33,660 bases of DNA from Actinomycetes bacterium (lineage in GTDB: Bacteria > Actinomycetota > Actinomycetes > Actinomycetales > Microbacteriaceae): NCBI GenBank assembly GCA_023431405.1, contig JAEYVZ010000038.1:1-33660 (forward strand). Direction: 5' to 3'. The notes beneath the pieces are model-generated. The model saw nothing but the letters and a program-made list of their open reading frames with translations, did not search any database and had not been told where the DNA came from. The position numbers were made by a program, and so were the translations under genes. Below are positions 18,189 to 25,197 of this stretch, in pieces (positions within the stretch are counted from its first letter, which is position 1; every line of letters begins with the position of its first letter).

Positions 18189-18242
18189 ACATCGAGATGC
18201 GCGAGGGCGCCCGGAATCGATAACTTCGACGCAGGAGGACAC

Positions 18243-19658
18243 ATGACCACGACTACGCCGCCCGATTCGGCGCACCAGACCACGAGCGGACTCGACCGCT
18301 TCTTCGAGATCACCAAGCGCGGTTCGACGCTCGGTGCCGAACTGCGAGGGGGGCTCGTCACCTTCGTGACGATGGCGTACATCGTCATCCTCAACCCCAT
18401 CATCCTCTCCACCCCCGATGTCGACGGCGCCGTGCTCAACGGCACCGCCGTCGCCACCTCGACGGCCCTCACCGCCGGCGTCATGACGATCCTCTTCGGT
18501 CTCGTGACCCGCCTGCCGTTCGCGTTCGCATCCGGCCTCGGCATCAACGCGTTCCTGGCGTTCTCGGTCGTCGGTCAGGTGACGTGGGGCGAGGCGATGG
18601 CCCTCGTCGTCATCAACGGCCTCATCATCGTGCTGCTGGCGGCCACGGGCCTGCGGAAGATGATCTTCGACGCCGTCCCGGTGCAGCTGAAGCTCGCCAT
18701 CACCGTCGGTATCGGCCTGTTCATCGCGTTCATCGGCTTCGTCAACGCCGGCTTCGTGACCTCGACGACGCAGCCCTCTCCCCCGCTCGACCTCGGCGAG
18801 GGCGGATCTGTCGCATCGATCGCGACACTCATGTTCATCGTGACGCTGCTGCTGTCGGGCGTGCTCATCGCGCTGCGGGTGAAAGGCGGTCTGCTGCTCG
18901 GCCTCATCGGGGGCACCGTCCTGTCGTACATCGTCGGCCTCATCTGGCCGGGCGCCCTGGAGCTCAACCCGTTCGGCGGCAGCATCTTCGCGCTCCCCGA
19001 CCTGAGCCTCGTCGGCCAGATCGACTTCGGGTTCGACCTCGGCAAGGTCGGCATCGTCGCTCTCGTGATGATCGTCTTCACGCTCGTCTTCTCGAACTTC
19101 TTCGATGCGATGGGCACCATGACGGGCCTCGCGAAGGAGGCCGACCTGGCAGACGCCAAGGGCGACTTCCCCCGCATCAAGTCGGCGCTGATCATCGAGG
19201 GCGTCGGCGCCGTCGTCGGTGGCGCGACATCCTCGTCGTCGTCGACCGTCTTCGTCGAGTCGGGTTCGGGCATCGGCGAAGGCGCTCGCACCGGCCTCGC
19301 GAACGTCGTGACCGGTGGGCTGTTCCTGCTCGCGATGTTCTTCACCCCGCTGACCTCGCTCGTGCCGGGCTCTGTCGCCGCGGCGGCGCTGGTGCTGGTG
19401 GGTGCGATGATGCTCGCGCAGATCAAGAACATCGATTTCACCGACTTCCGGGTGCTGCTGCCGGTGTTCCTCACCGCGACGGTCATGCCGCTGACGTACT
19501 CGATCGCCAACGGCATCGGTGCGGGCTTCGTCAGCTGGGTGGTCGTCAACGCGCTGTCGGGCAAGGCCAAGAAGATCCACTGGCTGCTCTGGGTCGTCGC
19601 CGCCGGGTTCGTCGTGTTCTTCGCGCGCGGTCCCATCGAAGCCGCCCTCGGCGTCTGA
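18243..19658 (+). CDS. NCS2-family (AzgA-type) purine nucleobase permease
   Basis: This 471-residue polytopic inner-membrane transporter takes up purine bases, probably adenine, hypoxanthine or guanine, with protons. It has the AzgA/GhxP/PbuG hallmarks: the N-terminal RGGLVTFVTMAYIVILNP, the central FSNFFDAMGTMTGLAKEADL, and the region SSSSTVFVESGSGIGEGART followed by GLANVVTGGLF. Around 12-14 hydrophobic segments are visible. The ATG at 18243 follows a clear AGGAGG ribosome-binding site. It is divergent from the DUF6350-purN-purH genes, linking base salvage with de novo synthesis in location. A long hairpin terminator follows. Confidence 0.94.
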   Translation: MTTTTPPDSAHQTTSGLDRFFEITKRGSTLGAELRGGLVTFVTMAYIVILNPIILSTPDVDGAVLNGTAVATSTALTAGVMTILFGLVTRLPFAFASGLGINAFLAFSVVGQVTWGEAMALVVINGLIIVLLAATGLRKMIFDAVPVQLKLAITVGIGLFIAFIGFVNAGFVTSTTQPSPPLDLGEGGSVASIATLMFIVTLLLSGVLIALRVKGGLLLGLIGGTVLSYIVGLIWPGALELNPFGGSIFALPDLSLVGQIDFGFDLGKVGIVALVMIVFTLVFSNFFDAMGTMTGLAKEADLADAKGDFPRIKSALIIEGVGAVVGGATSSSSSTVFVESGSGIGEGARTGLANVVTGGLFLLAMFFTPLTSLVPGSVAAAALVLVGAMMLAQIKNIDFTDFRVLLPVFLTATVMPLTYSIANGIGAGFVSWVVVNALSGKAKKIHWLLWVVAAGFVVFFARGPIEAALGV

Positions 19659-19677
19659 CACACCGCCCGGTGCACGC

Positions 19678-19719
19678 AAGCGCCGCCGGCCATCCCTTGC
19701 GGGGTGGGCGGCGGCGCTT
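19678..19719. terminator. Bidirectional terminator between the purine permease and GH43 genes
   Basis: An 11-bp outer stem pairs 19678-19688 (AAGCGCCGCCG) with 19709-19719, and an inner stem CCATCCC/GGGGTGG closes on a TTGC loop. A and T dinucleotides flank the outer stem on either side. It separates two convergent genes. Confidence 0.8.
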
Positions 19720-19730
19720 TGCGTGGGGCG

Positions 19731-20711
19731 TCAATCCGCGACGTGGGGCGTGCCGTCTTCCCACGTGAGCGGGCGCACCACGAGCCCGCGGTAGATGAAC
19801 AGCTCGTCCCACGAATGGAAGACGAGGGCATCGCCGTCGGGCGTCGCCACGACGTCCTGCCCGCCGGGGCCGCGCAGTTCCCCTGCGCTCGCGAGCACAG
19901 GCTCCTCGAGCTTCTCGTACGGACCGAAGAGCTCGTCTGACACGGCCGCCCCGACCGCGTACGACTCGTCGCCGTAGTTGTTGGCGGAGTAGAACAGCAC
20001 GTAACGCCCGTCGCGCTCCACGAGCACGGGCGCCTCGACGAGCGCCCCCTCCCACGCGAGCGTCTGCTTCAGCAGTCGCCGCGGCTCGCCCGCGAGCGAG
20101 AGCCCGTCGGCGCTGAGCGGGGCCATCTCGATCCACGTGTCGAGGTCGCAGCAGTTCCCGTCGGTCTTCCACAGGAGATAGCGCGTGCCATCGGCGTCGT
20201 CGAAGGTCGCCGCGTCGATCGCGCCGCCCTCCTCCACGGGACACACGAGAGGCTCATCCGACGCCGGCACGAAGTCTGCGTCGATCGCGTCGGCCCGCGC
20301 CACCCCGATGCACTGACGCCCCGAGGCGGTGTGCTCCGCTGTCACGTACATGAGGTAGCCGCCGCCCGGCGCGGTCGCGACATCCGGCGCCCACGTGCGC
20401 CCGACCGATGCCCACGCGGGGAGCTTCGGCAGCGCGTCGCGGTTCTCGACCCGCCACGACACGAGGTCGTCGGAGAACGCGTAGCGGATGTTGAGGCCGT
20501 GCGAGCCGGTCGCGAACGCCGCATATCCGCCGTCCACCGCCACCACCTCCGGATCCGGGAAGTCCGCGTCGATCGCGAAGACGGATGCCGGGGCCTCCGC
20601 CGACGCGCTCTCCGAACCGGAGGTCGGGTCGACGGCCGCCGGAGCGCCCGCGCAGGCGCTGAGGAGCCCGACGAGCGCTGCGACGGCCGCCAGCGCTCCG
20701 GCGCGCCTCAT
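19731..20711 (-). CDS. Lipoprotein glycoside hydrolase, family GH43
   Basis: This 326-residue enzyme has a classic lipoprotein signal peptide (lipobox LSAC, Cys20), so it should be anchored outside the cytoplasmic membrane. The five-bladed GH43 propeller pattern is present: Asp53 in DFPDPEV (general base), Asp166 in GAIDAATFDDADG (pKa modulator), and Glu226 in EGALVEAPVL (general acid), plus the conserved WAPD110V. GH43 enzymes cut alpha-L-arabinofuranosyl, arabinan or beta-xylosyl linkages; the exact specificity is not readable. A Cys-Cys pair (DGNCCD) is unusual. It is the last gene of the binding-protein/permease operon. Its ATG overlaps the permease stop (ATGA, 20708-20711), so it is made together with the uptake system. 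Confidence 0.9.
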   Translation of the reverse strand: MRRAGALAAVAALVGLLSACAGAPAAVDPTSGSESASAEAPASVFAIDADFPDPEVVAVDGGYAAFATGSHGLNIRYAFSDDLVSWRVENRDALPKLPAWASVGRTWAPDVATAPGGGYLMYVTAEHTASGRQCIGVARADAIDADFVPASDEPLVCPVEEGGAIDAATFDDADGTRYLLWKTDGNCCDLDTWIEMAPLSADGLSLAGEPRRLLKQTLAWEGALVEAPVLVERDGRYVLFYSANNYGDESYAVGAAVSDELFGPYEKLEEPVLASAGELRGPGGQDVVATPDGDALVFHSWDELFIYRGLVVRPLTWEDGTPHVAD

Positions 20712-21571
20712 CCCTTCACCGCCGCGCCGGCGACGGAGTCGACGATCTGCCGCTGGGCGAACGCGAACAGCACCAGCACCGGGATCGACGCGATCACCGC
20801 CCCCGCCATGACGATGGCGAAGTGCGTGCGGTAGGCGCCCTGGAGCATGGCGAGACCCGGCTGGAGGGTCATGTTCTCGGGAGACAGCAGCACGTACACG
20901 GGCCAGAGGAAGTCGTTCCAGTTGCCGAGGAATGCGAGAACCGCGAGCGTCGCGAGGGCGGGCTTGGCCAGCGGCAGCGCCACCTGGAAGAAGATGCGGA
21001 ACTCGCCCGCCCCGTCGATGCGCGCAGCTTCCTCCACCTCCACGGGGAGCCCCACGAAGAACTGGCGCAGGAAGAAGACGCCGAAGGCGCTCGCCGCCCC
21101 GGGCACCGTGATCGCGAGGATCGTGTCGAGCCAGCCGAAGTTCTCGACGATCAGGTAGTTCGGGATCAGGAAGACCACCGGCGGCACGAGGAGCGTGCCG
21201 ATGATGAGCCCGAAGATGATCTTCTTGCCGGCGAAGTCGAGCCGTGCCAGCGCGTACGCGGCCATGGATGCCGTCGCGAGGATCAGCACGGTCTGGAGGG
21301 TCGCCGCGGCGAAGCTGTTCCACAGCCACAGGAAGATCGGCTGCTGTCCGCTGAGCAGGAGGGTCTCGTACGCCTCGAACGAGAACGGGTTCGGCAGCGC
21401 GTACGGATTGCGCACGGCGTCGGCGTCGGTCTTGAACGAGGTCAGCAGCATCCACAGCAGCGGGAAGATGATGATCAGCGACAGGAATCCGAGCACCGCG
21501 TACAGCACGGTGCGGGATGCCGCGCGGCGCGGCGACAGCGGACGGCGCGTGGGAATCGTTCCGGCGGTCAT
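20708..21571 (-). CDS. Carbohydrate ABC transporter permease (MalG type)
   Basis: This 287-residue inner-membrane subunit of a CUT1-type sugar importer has six predicted transmembrane helices. The first is within RTVLYAVLGFLSLIIIFPLL, and the loop after it carries TSFKTDADAV, typical of MalG homologues. The EAA loop that docks the ATPase is EEAARIDGAGEFRIFFQVAL (about residues 190-209). It ends in VDSVAGAAVKG. It starts at ATG 21571, overlapping the upstream permease stop by ATGA, and its own stop overlaps the GH43 start in the same way. No ATPase gene is in the locus, so a shared MsiK-like ATPase elsewhere is likely. Confidence 0.94.
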   Translation of the reverse strand: MTAGTIPTRRPLSPRRAASRTVLYAVLGFLSLIIIFPLLWMLLTSFKTDADAVRNPYALPNPFSFEAYETLLLSGQQPIFLWLWNSFAAATLQTVLILATASMAAYALARLDFAGKKIIFGLIIGTLLVPPVVFLIPNYLIVENFGWLDTILAITVPGAASAFGVFFLRQFFVGLPVEVEEAARIDGAGEFRIFFQVALPLAKPALATLAVLAFLGNWNDFLWPVYVLLSPENMTLQPGLAMLQGAYRTHFAIVMAGAVIASIPVLVLFAFAQRQIVDSVAGAAVKG

Positions 21572-22551
21572 GAGACACCCTTCTCGGCGCGCTCGCGCTG
21601 CAGTCGGAAGTTGATGACGCTGACGATCGTGAGGATCGCGAAGAGGATGTAGCTCATCGCCGCCGCCGGGGCCATGTTGTTCTGAGAGAGCCCCTGATCG
21701 GCGATGTACATGATGGCGGTGCGCGTCGCGTTGCCGGGGCCGCCCTGGGTGAGCATGTACGACTGGCCGAACATGTTGGCCGATGCCAGCACCGTCGTCG
21801 TGGTGATGAAGAGCATCACGGGTCGAAGGCCCGGCAGGGTGACGCTCGTGAACTTGCGGAAGGCACCGGCGCCGTCGAGGGAGGCCGCTTCGTACAGGTC
21901 GCCGTTGATGCCCTTGAGCCCCGCCAAGAAGATGACCGTGTTGAGCCCGGCGGTCCACCACACGGTGACCCCGACCAGCGACACCCACACCCACGGCGTG
22001 TCGACGACCCACGGGATGTCGTCGGGAAGGCCCAGGAGGCCGAGGATGTGGTTGAGGATGCCGGACTGGGTGTCGAAGACGTAGACCCAGATGACGCCGA
22101 CGATCGCGACGCCGAGCACGTACGGCGCGAAGAACAGGGTGCGGAAGAACGTCGAGCCGCGCAGACGCTGGTTGAGCAGCAGCGCCACCATCAGTGGGAT
22201 CACGACCAGCAGCGGCACGCTCCACACGACGAAGATGCCGGTGGCGCCCATCGCCTGCCAGAAGTCTCCCGACGTCGTGCTGCCGGCGGTGAAGAGATCG
22301 ATGTAGTTCTGCAGTCCGACGAAGCTCTGCTCATCGCGGAACGGGCTCCAGTCGGTGAGGCTGATCCAGGCGCCGAAGATCGCCGGTGCGATGACGAAGG
22401 TGCCGAACAGCACCAGGAAGGGCGCGAGGAACAGGTACGCCGTCAGCGTGCGGCGCGCGGGGCGACGGGAACGCGACGGGCGGCCGCCCGACCGGACGCC
22501 ACGGGGGCGCTAGGTCGGGACGGCCGTCTTCGCGGCGATGTCAATCGCCAT
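21568..22551 (-). CDS. Carbohydrate ABC transporter permease (MalF type), interrupted by in-frame TAG at codon 14
   Basis: From GTG 22413 onward this is a normal CUT1 permease. It has six membrane segments, an EAA loop (YEAASLDGAGAFRKFTSVTL) and an ATGA overlap with the next permease. The first helix, however, clearly begins upstream (TLTAYLFLAPFLVLFGTFVI). The in-frame sequence runs back to an ATG at 22551 that overlaps the end of the binding-protein gene by 11 nt. That natural reading frame has a TAG at 22510-22512, codon 14, after MAIDIAAKTAVPT. Without it the protein would be about 327 residues. Between the TAG and 22413 there is no ATG, GTG or TTG. Either the gene carries a nonsense mutation (CAG to TAG fits), it restarts at GTG 22413 with a truncated first helix, or the base is a sequencing error. 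Confidence 0.8.
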
Positions 22552-23842
22552 ACTTCGCCTGGTTCTGCGCGATGATCGCGTCGGCCTTGGCCTTCGCGTC
22601 GTCGAGCGCGGCCTTCGGCGTCTTCTTGCCGGTCAGGGCCTCGTTGATCGCCGTGGTGATGAGCGCGTTCGCCTCATTGATGCCGGGCGAGACCGTCTCG
22701 TAGTGCGCGTACTCGAGCTTATCCATGAAGGGCTTGAGGTCAGGGTACGTCGACAGCAGCTCGGGGTCCTCGCGCACGGTGTTGGCCGCGGGGAGCTCGC
22801 CGGTCTCGGCCCAGTCGAGCGAGTTGTCGTTCATCCACTTCACGAACGTCGCCGCCGCGGCGGTCTTGTTCTCGTCCTGACCCTTGTTCGCGGGGAACAC
22901 CCAGTGGGTGGAGCTCGACCACACGGCCTTCTCGGTGCCGATCTGCGGCACCGGCGCGGCAGCCCAGTCGAGGTCGCCGAAGGCGGAGTTCGTCGTCTGC
23001 CACACGCCGTTCCAGTTGAACGCGGTGTCGCCGGCCAGGAGCGCCTTGATGTTGCCGTCCTGCGCGACGTTGGCGGGACTGTAGCCGTCCTTCACGAGAT
23101 CGGTCATCCACGTGAGCGCCTGCACACCGGCATCCGAGTTGAACGTCGCTTCCGACACGTCTTCGTTGTACAGCTCACCACCGAACTGCCACAGCAGGCT
23201 CTGGAACTCGAACGTGCCGGTGAAGACGTAGCCGTCGACCCACTCGCCCTTCACGCCGACGTCCTTGAGCGCCTCCAGCGCCTCGAGGTAGCTGTCCTTG
23301 TCGGTCGGGATCTCGGTGATGTCAGCCTTGGCGAGCACTTCCTCGTTCACGAAGAGCCCGAGCGGCGTGACGCTCCACGGCACCGCGTACTGCGCGTCGC
23401 GGAAGTTGCCCTTGTCGTACACGCCCGGAGGGAAGTCGTCGGCGGTGTAGCCGAGGTTCGAGACGATCTCGTCAGCGGGCAGCAGCAGCTTCTGTGCGGC
23501 GTAGGTCGCGAGGTCGTCTCCGTGGAGCACCGCGACGTCGGGGCCCTTGCCGGCCTTGATCGCCAGCGGCATCTTGGCCGAGATGTCGGCCCACTCCTGG
23601 GGCACGTTCTTGACGACGATGTTGTCGTGCTCCGCATTGAAGGCGTCGATGAGCTTCGGCACGATCTTGGGCGCCGCGCCTCCCGTCCAGCCGTGCCAGA
23701 AGGTGATCTCCACCTTGGGGCCGTCATAGCCGTCACCCGACACCGCAGGCCCGTTCGAGCTCGAACCGGCGCAGCCGGCGAACGCGAGGGCGACCGATGC
23801 GGCGAGGCCGACAGCCAGACCGCGCGCGATTGCCTTCTTCAT
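22541..23842 (-). CDS. Carbohydrate ABC transporter substrate-binding lipoprotein
   Basis: This 433-residue extracellular binding protein (family 1, CUT1 importers) is the first gene of the uptake operon. The signal peptide MKKAIARGLAVGLAASVALA ends in the lipobox FAGC, with Cys24 lipidated. The mature part starts with a Ser/Gly linker and then VEITFWHGWTGGAAPKIV, a typical family beginning. Later landmarks are FNAEHDNIVVKNV and FNWNGVWQTTNSAFGD. The ATG at 23842 follows AAAGGAGAG at proper spacing. Its promoter has consensus-like -35 and -10 elements with a LacI-type operator in the spacer. The ligand is probably an oligosaccharide released by the GH43 enzyme encoded in the same operon. Confidence 0.95.
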   Translation of the reverse strand: MKKAIARGLAVGLAASVALAFAGCAGSSSNGPAVSGDGYDGPKVEITFWHGWTGGAAPKIVPKLIDAFNAEHDNIVVKNVPQEWADISAKMPLAIKAGKGPDVAVLHGDDLATYAAQKLLLPADEIVSNLGYTADDFPPGVYDKGNFRDAQYAVPWSVTPLGLFVNEEVLAKADITEIPTDKDSYLEALEALKDVGVKGEWVDGYVFTGTFEFQSLLWQFGGELYNEDVSEATFNSDAGVQALTWMTDLVKDGYSPANVAQDGNIKALLAGDTAFNWNGVWQTTNSAFGDLDWAAAPVPQIGTEKAVWSSSTHWVFPANKGQDENKTAAAATFVKWMNDNSLDWAETGELPAANTVREDPELLSTYPDLKPFMDKLEYAHYETVSPGINEANALITTAINEALTGKKTPKAALDDAKAKADAIIAQNQAKYGD

Positions 23843-23939
23843 GTGAATGCTCTCCTTTGAGTTGGTCCCAGCCCTGTGTCGAGGCTCAGAGAGGTCTGGC
23901 CCGCGCGGCGATCTGGGTGCTGTGGATCACGTGCGGTCG

Positions 23940-23968
23940 AATGTACAGCGCTGGAAATTGGATGTCAA
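23940..23968 (-). promoter_or_regulatory. Promoter of the sugar-uptake operon
   Basis: On the minus strand TTGACA (23963-23968) and TACATT (23940-23945) are separated by exactly 17 nt, the best promoter in the window. The LacI-type operator overlaps the spacer and most of the -10. The transcription start near 23933 gives a leader of about 90 nt before the binding-protein gene. Confidence 0.8.
23942..23957. promoter_or_regulatory. LacI-family operator, uptake operon copy
   Basis: Read on the minus strand the site is TTTCCAGCGCTGTACA, with the palindromic core CAGCGCTG. It matches the copy before the GH2 gene at 14 of 16 positions. It sits within the spacer and -10 of the promoter, where a bound repressor would block RNA polymerase. 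Confidence 0.8.
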
Positions 23969-24045
23969 GAGCCCCTGCCGCGCCGTCGGGCGCTGGAGCG
24001 GATGTCGCAGATCTCGTGATCGGGGCCGTGTACTGACGTGCGCTG

Positions 24046-24051
24046 TAGTCT
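24046..24051 (+). promoter_or_regulatory. Possible -10 element (TAGTCT) of the lacI-type gene
   Basis: TAGTCT lies 27 nt before the ATG at 24079 and is followed by a purine-rich ribosome-binding site (GAAGGGAG). It overlaps a perfect palindrome CTGTGCACAG (24050-24059) of unknown meaning that differs from the CAGCGCTG operator core. Confidence 0.4.
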
Positions 24052-24078
24052 GTGCACAGCCCGGCGAAGGGAGCTCCG

Positions 24079-25089
24079 ATGCGTGGACCGCGGCTGCAGG
24101 ACGTCGCCGAGCGCGCCGGCGTCTCGATGAAGACCGTCTCGAACGTCGTGCGCGACTACCCGCACGTATCGCCGCAGATGCGCGCCCGCGTGCAGCAGGC
24201 GATCGATGAGCTCGGCTATCGCCCGAACGTCGTGGCGCGACGGCTGGCGACCGGCCGTACCGGCCTCGTGGCGCTCGCGTTCGCCGACGTCACGATCCCC
24301 TACTTCGCGGAGCTCTCCCGTGCCGCCTCCCGCGCCGCCGCCCAGTACGAGTACCGCGTGCTCGTGGAGGAGACCGACGCGACCCTCGACGGCGAGCGGG
24401 CTGTCATGACGAGCTCCGAGGCAGGCCTGGTAGACGGCATGATCTTCCAGCCGTCGGTGATGTCGTCGTCGGAGATCGCGCGGCACCGCACCGACATCCC
24501 CATCGTGCTGCTCGGGGAGACGCCCGCACCCGTGACGATCGACCGGGTGATGATCGACAACGTCGCGGCTGCGCGCGAGATCACTCAGCACCTGATCGAC
24601 GCGGGCCGGCGCCGCATCGGATTCGTGGGGCACGAGGCGGCAGCCTTCACCGAGACCTCACGCCAGCGCATCCTCGGCTATCAGGACGCACTCCTGGCTG
24701 CAGGGCTCACCCCCGACCCGCGGCTGCTCGTGGCCTCGGATGCCGTGTCGGCCGCCGATGCCGCGGAGGCGGTGCGGCGCGCCCTGGCGGGCGGGCTCGA
24801 CGTCGACGCGCTCGTCTGCCGCGACGACCTCGCCGCGATCGGCACGCTCCGCGCCCTGCAGGAGCGGGGCGTGCGGGTTCCCGACGACGTCGCGGTCACC
24901 GGCTGGGACGACACCCGTCTGAGCGCGGTGACGTTCCCGAGCCTCACGACCGTCAGCCCCGACATCGATGCGCTCATCGGTCGCGCCCTGAGTCTGCTCG
25001 ACGAGCGCATCCAGGGCTATCAGGGCATGGGCCGGCACGAGATCACGCCGTATCGCATCGTCGTGCGCGAGAGCGCGCCCGCTCGCTGA
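24079..25089 (+). CDS. LacI-family transcriptional regulator
   Basis: This 336-residue cytoplasmic DNA-binding regulator has the LacI helix-turn-helix at residues 5-50 (LQDVAERAGVSMKTVSNVVR), the hinge helix (NVVARRLATGRTG) and a periplasmic-binding-protein-like sensor domain (about 60-330), including GFVGHEAAAFTETSRQR and DALVCRDDLAAIGTLRAL. The start at ATG 24079 follows GAAGGGAG. It lies between the divergent uptake operon and the GH2 gene. Both of those promoters carry a nearly identical 16-bp site with a CAGCGCTG core, as expected for a LacI protein. It is therefore the likely local repressor, released by a sugar ligand. Its own promoter lacks that core. Confidence 0.94.
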   Translation: MRGPRLQDVAERAGVSMKTVSNVVRDYPHVSPQMRARVQQAIDELGYRPNVVARRLATGRTGLVALAFADVTIPYFAELSRAASRAAAQYEYRVLVEETDATLDGERAVMTSSEAGLVDGMIFQPSVMSSSEIARHRTDIPIVLLGETPAPVTIDRVMIDNVAAAREITQHLIDAGRRRIGFVGHEAAAFTETSRQRILGYQDALLAAGLTPDPRLLVASDAVSAADAAEAVRRALAGGLDVDALVCRDDLAAIGTLRALQERGVRVPDDVAVTGWDDTRLSAVTFPSLTTVSPDIDALIGRALSLLDERIQGYQGMGRHEITPYRIVVRESAPAR

Positions 25090-25161
25090 CCCTCGCTCCG
25101 CGCCTCCGACGCACCGCCGCCACGCGCGCAGGTGCGCACTCGGCCTCGTCCGTCCGACGAC

Positions 25162-25177
25162 TTTACAGCGCTGCACA
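25162..25177. promoter_or_regulatory. LacI-family operator, GH2 copy
   Basis: TTTACAGCGCTGCACA has the core CAGCGCTG and differs at only two positions from the uptake-operon copy read on its own strand. It coincides with the -35 hexamer and the first part of the spacer of the GH2 promoter. Confidence 0.8.
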
Positions 25178-25190
25178 CGTGAGGCATGCT
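25162..25190 (+). promoter_or_regulatory. Promoter of the GH2 gene
   Basis: TTTACA (25162-25167) and CATGCT (25185-25190) are 17 nt apart. The -10 ends 7 nt before the ATG at 25198, indicating a leaderless transcript. The LacI-type operator overlaps the -35. Confidence 0.65.
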
Positions 25191-25197
25191 TGTCGTC

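Noticed and set aside
16143..18242. A long plus-strand frame running into the purine permease (1171 codons in total)
   Set aside because: The upstream part is antisense to purN and the DUF6350-like gene and is compositionally shadow-like. The permease has its own AGGAGG and ATG at 18243 with the expected family N-terminus.
24050..24059. Perfect palindrome CTGTGCACAG before the lacI gene as an autoregulatory operator
   Set aside because: It shares only a weak resemblance with the CAGCGCTG core of the two convincing operators, is short, and occurs once, so I do not assign it to the LacI protein.
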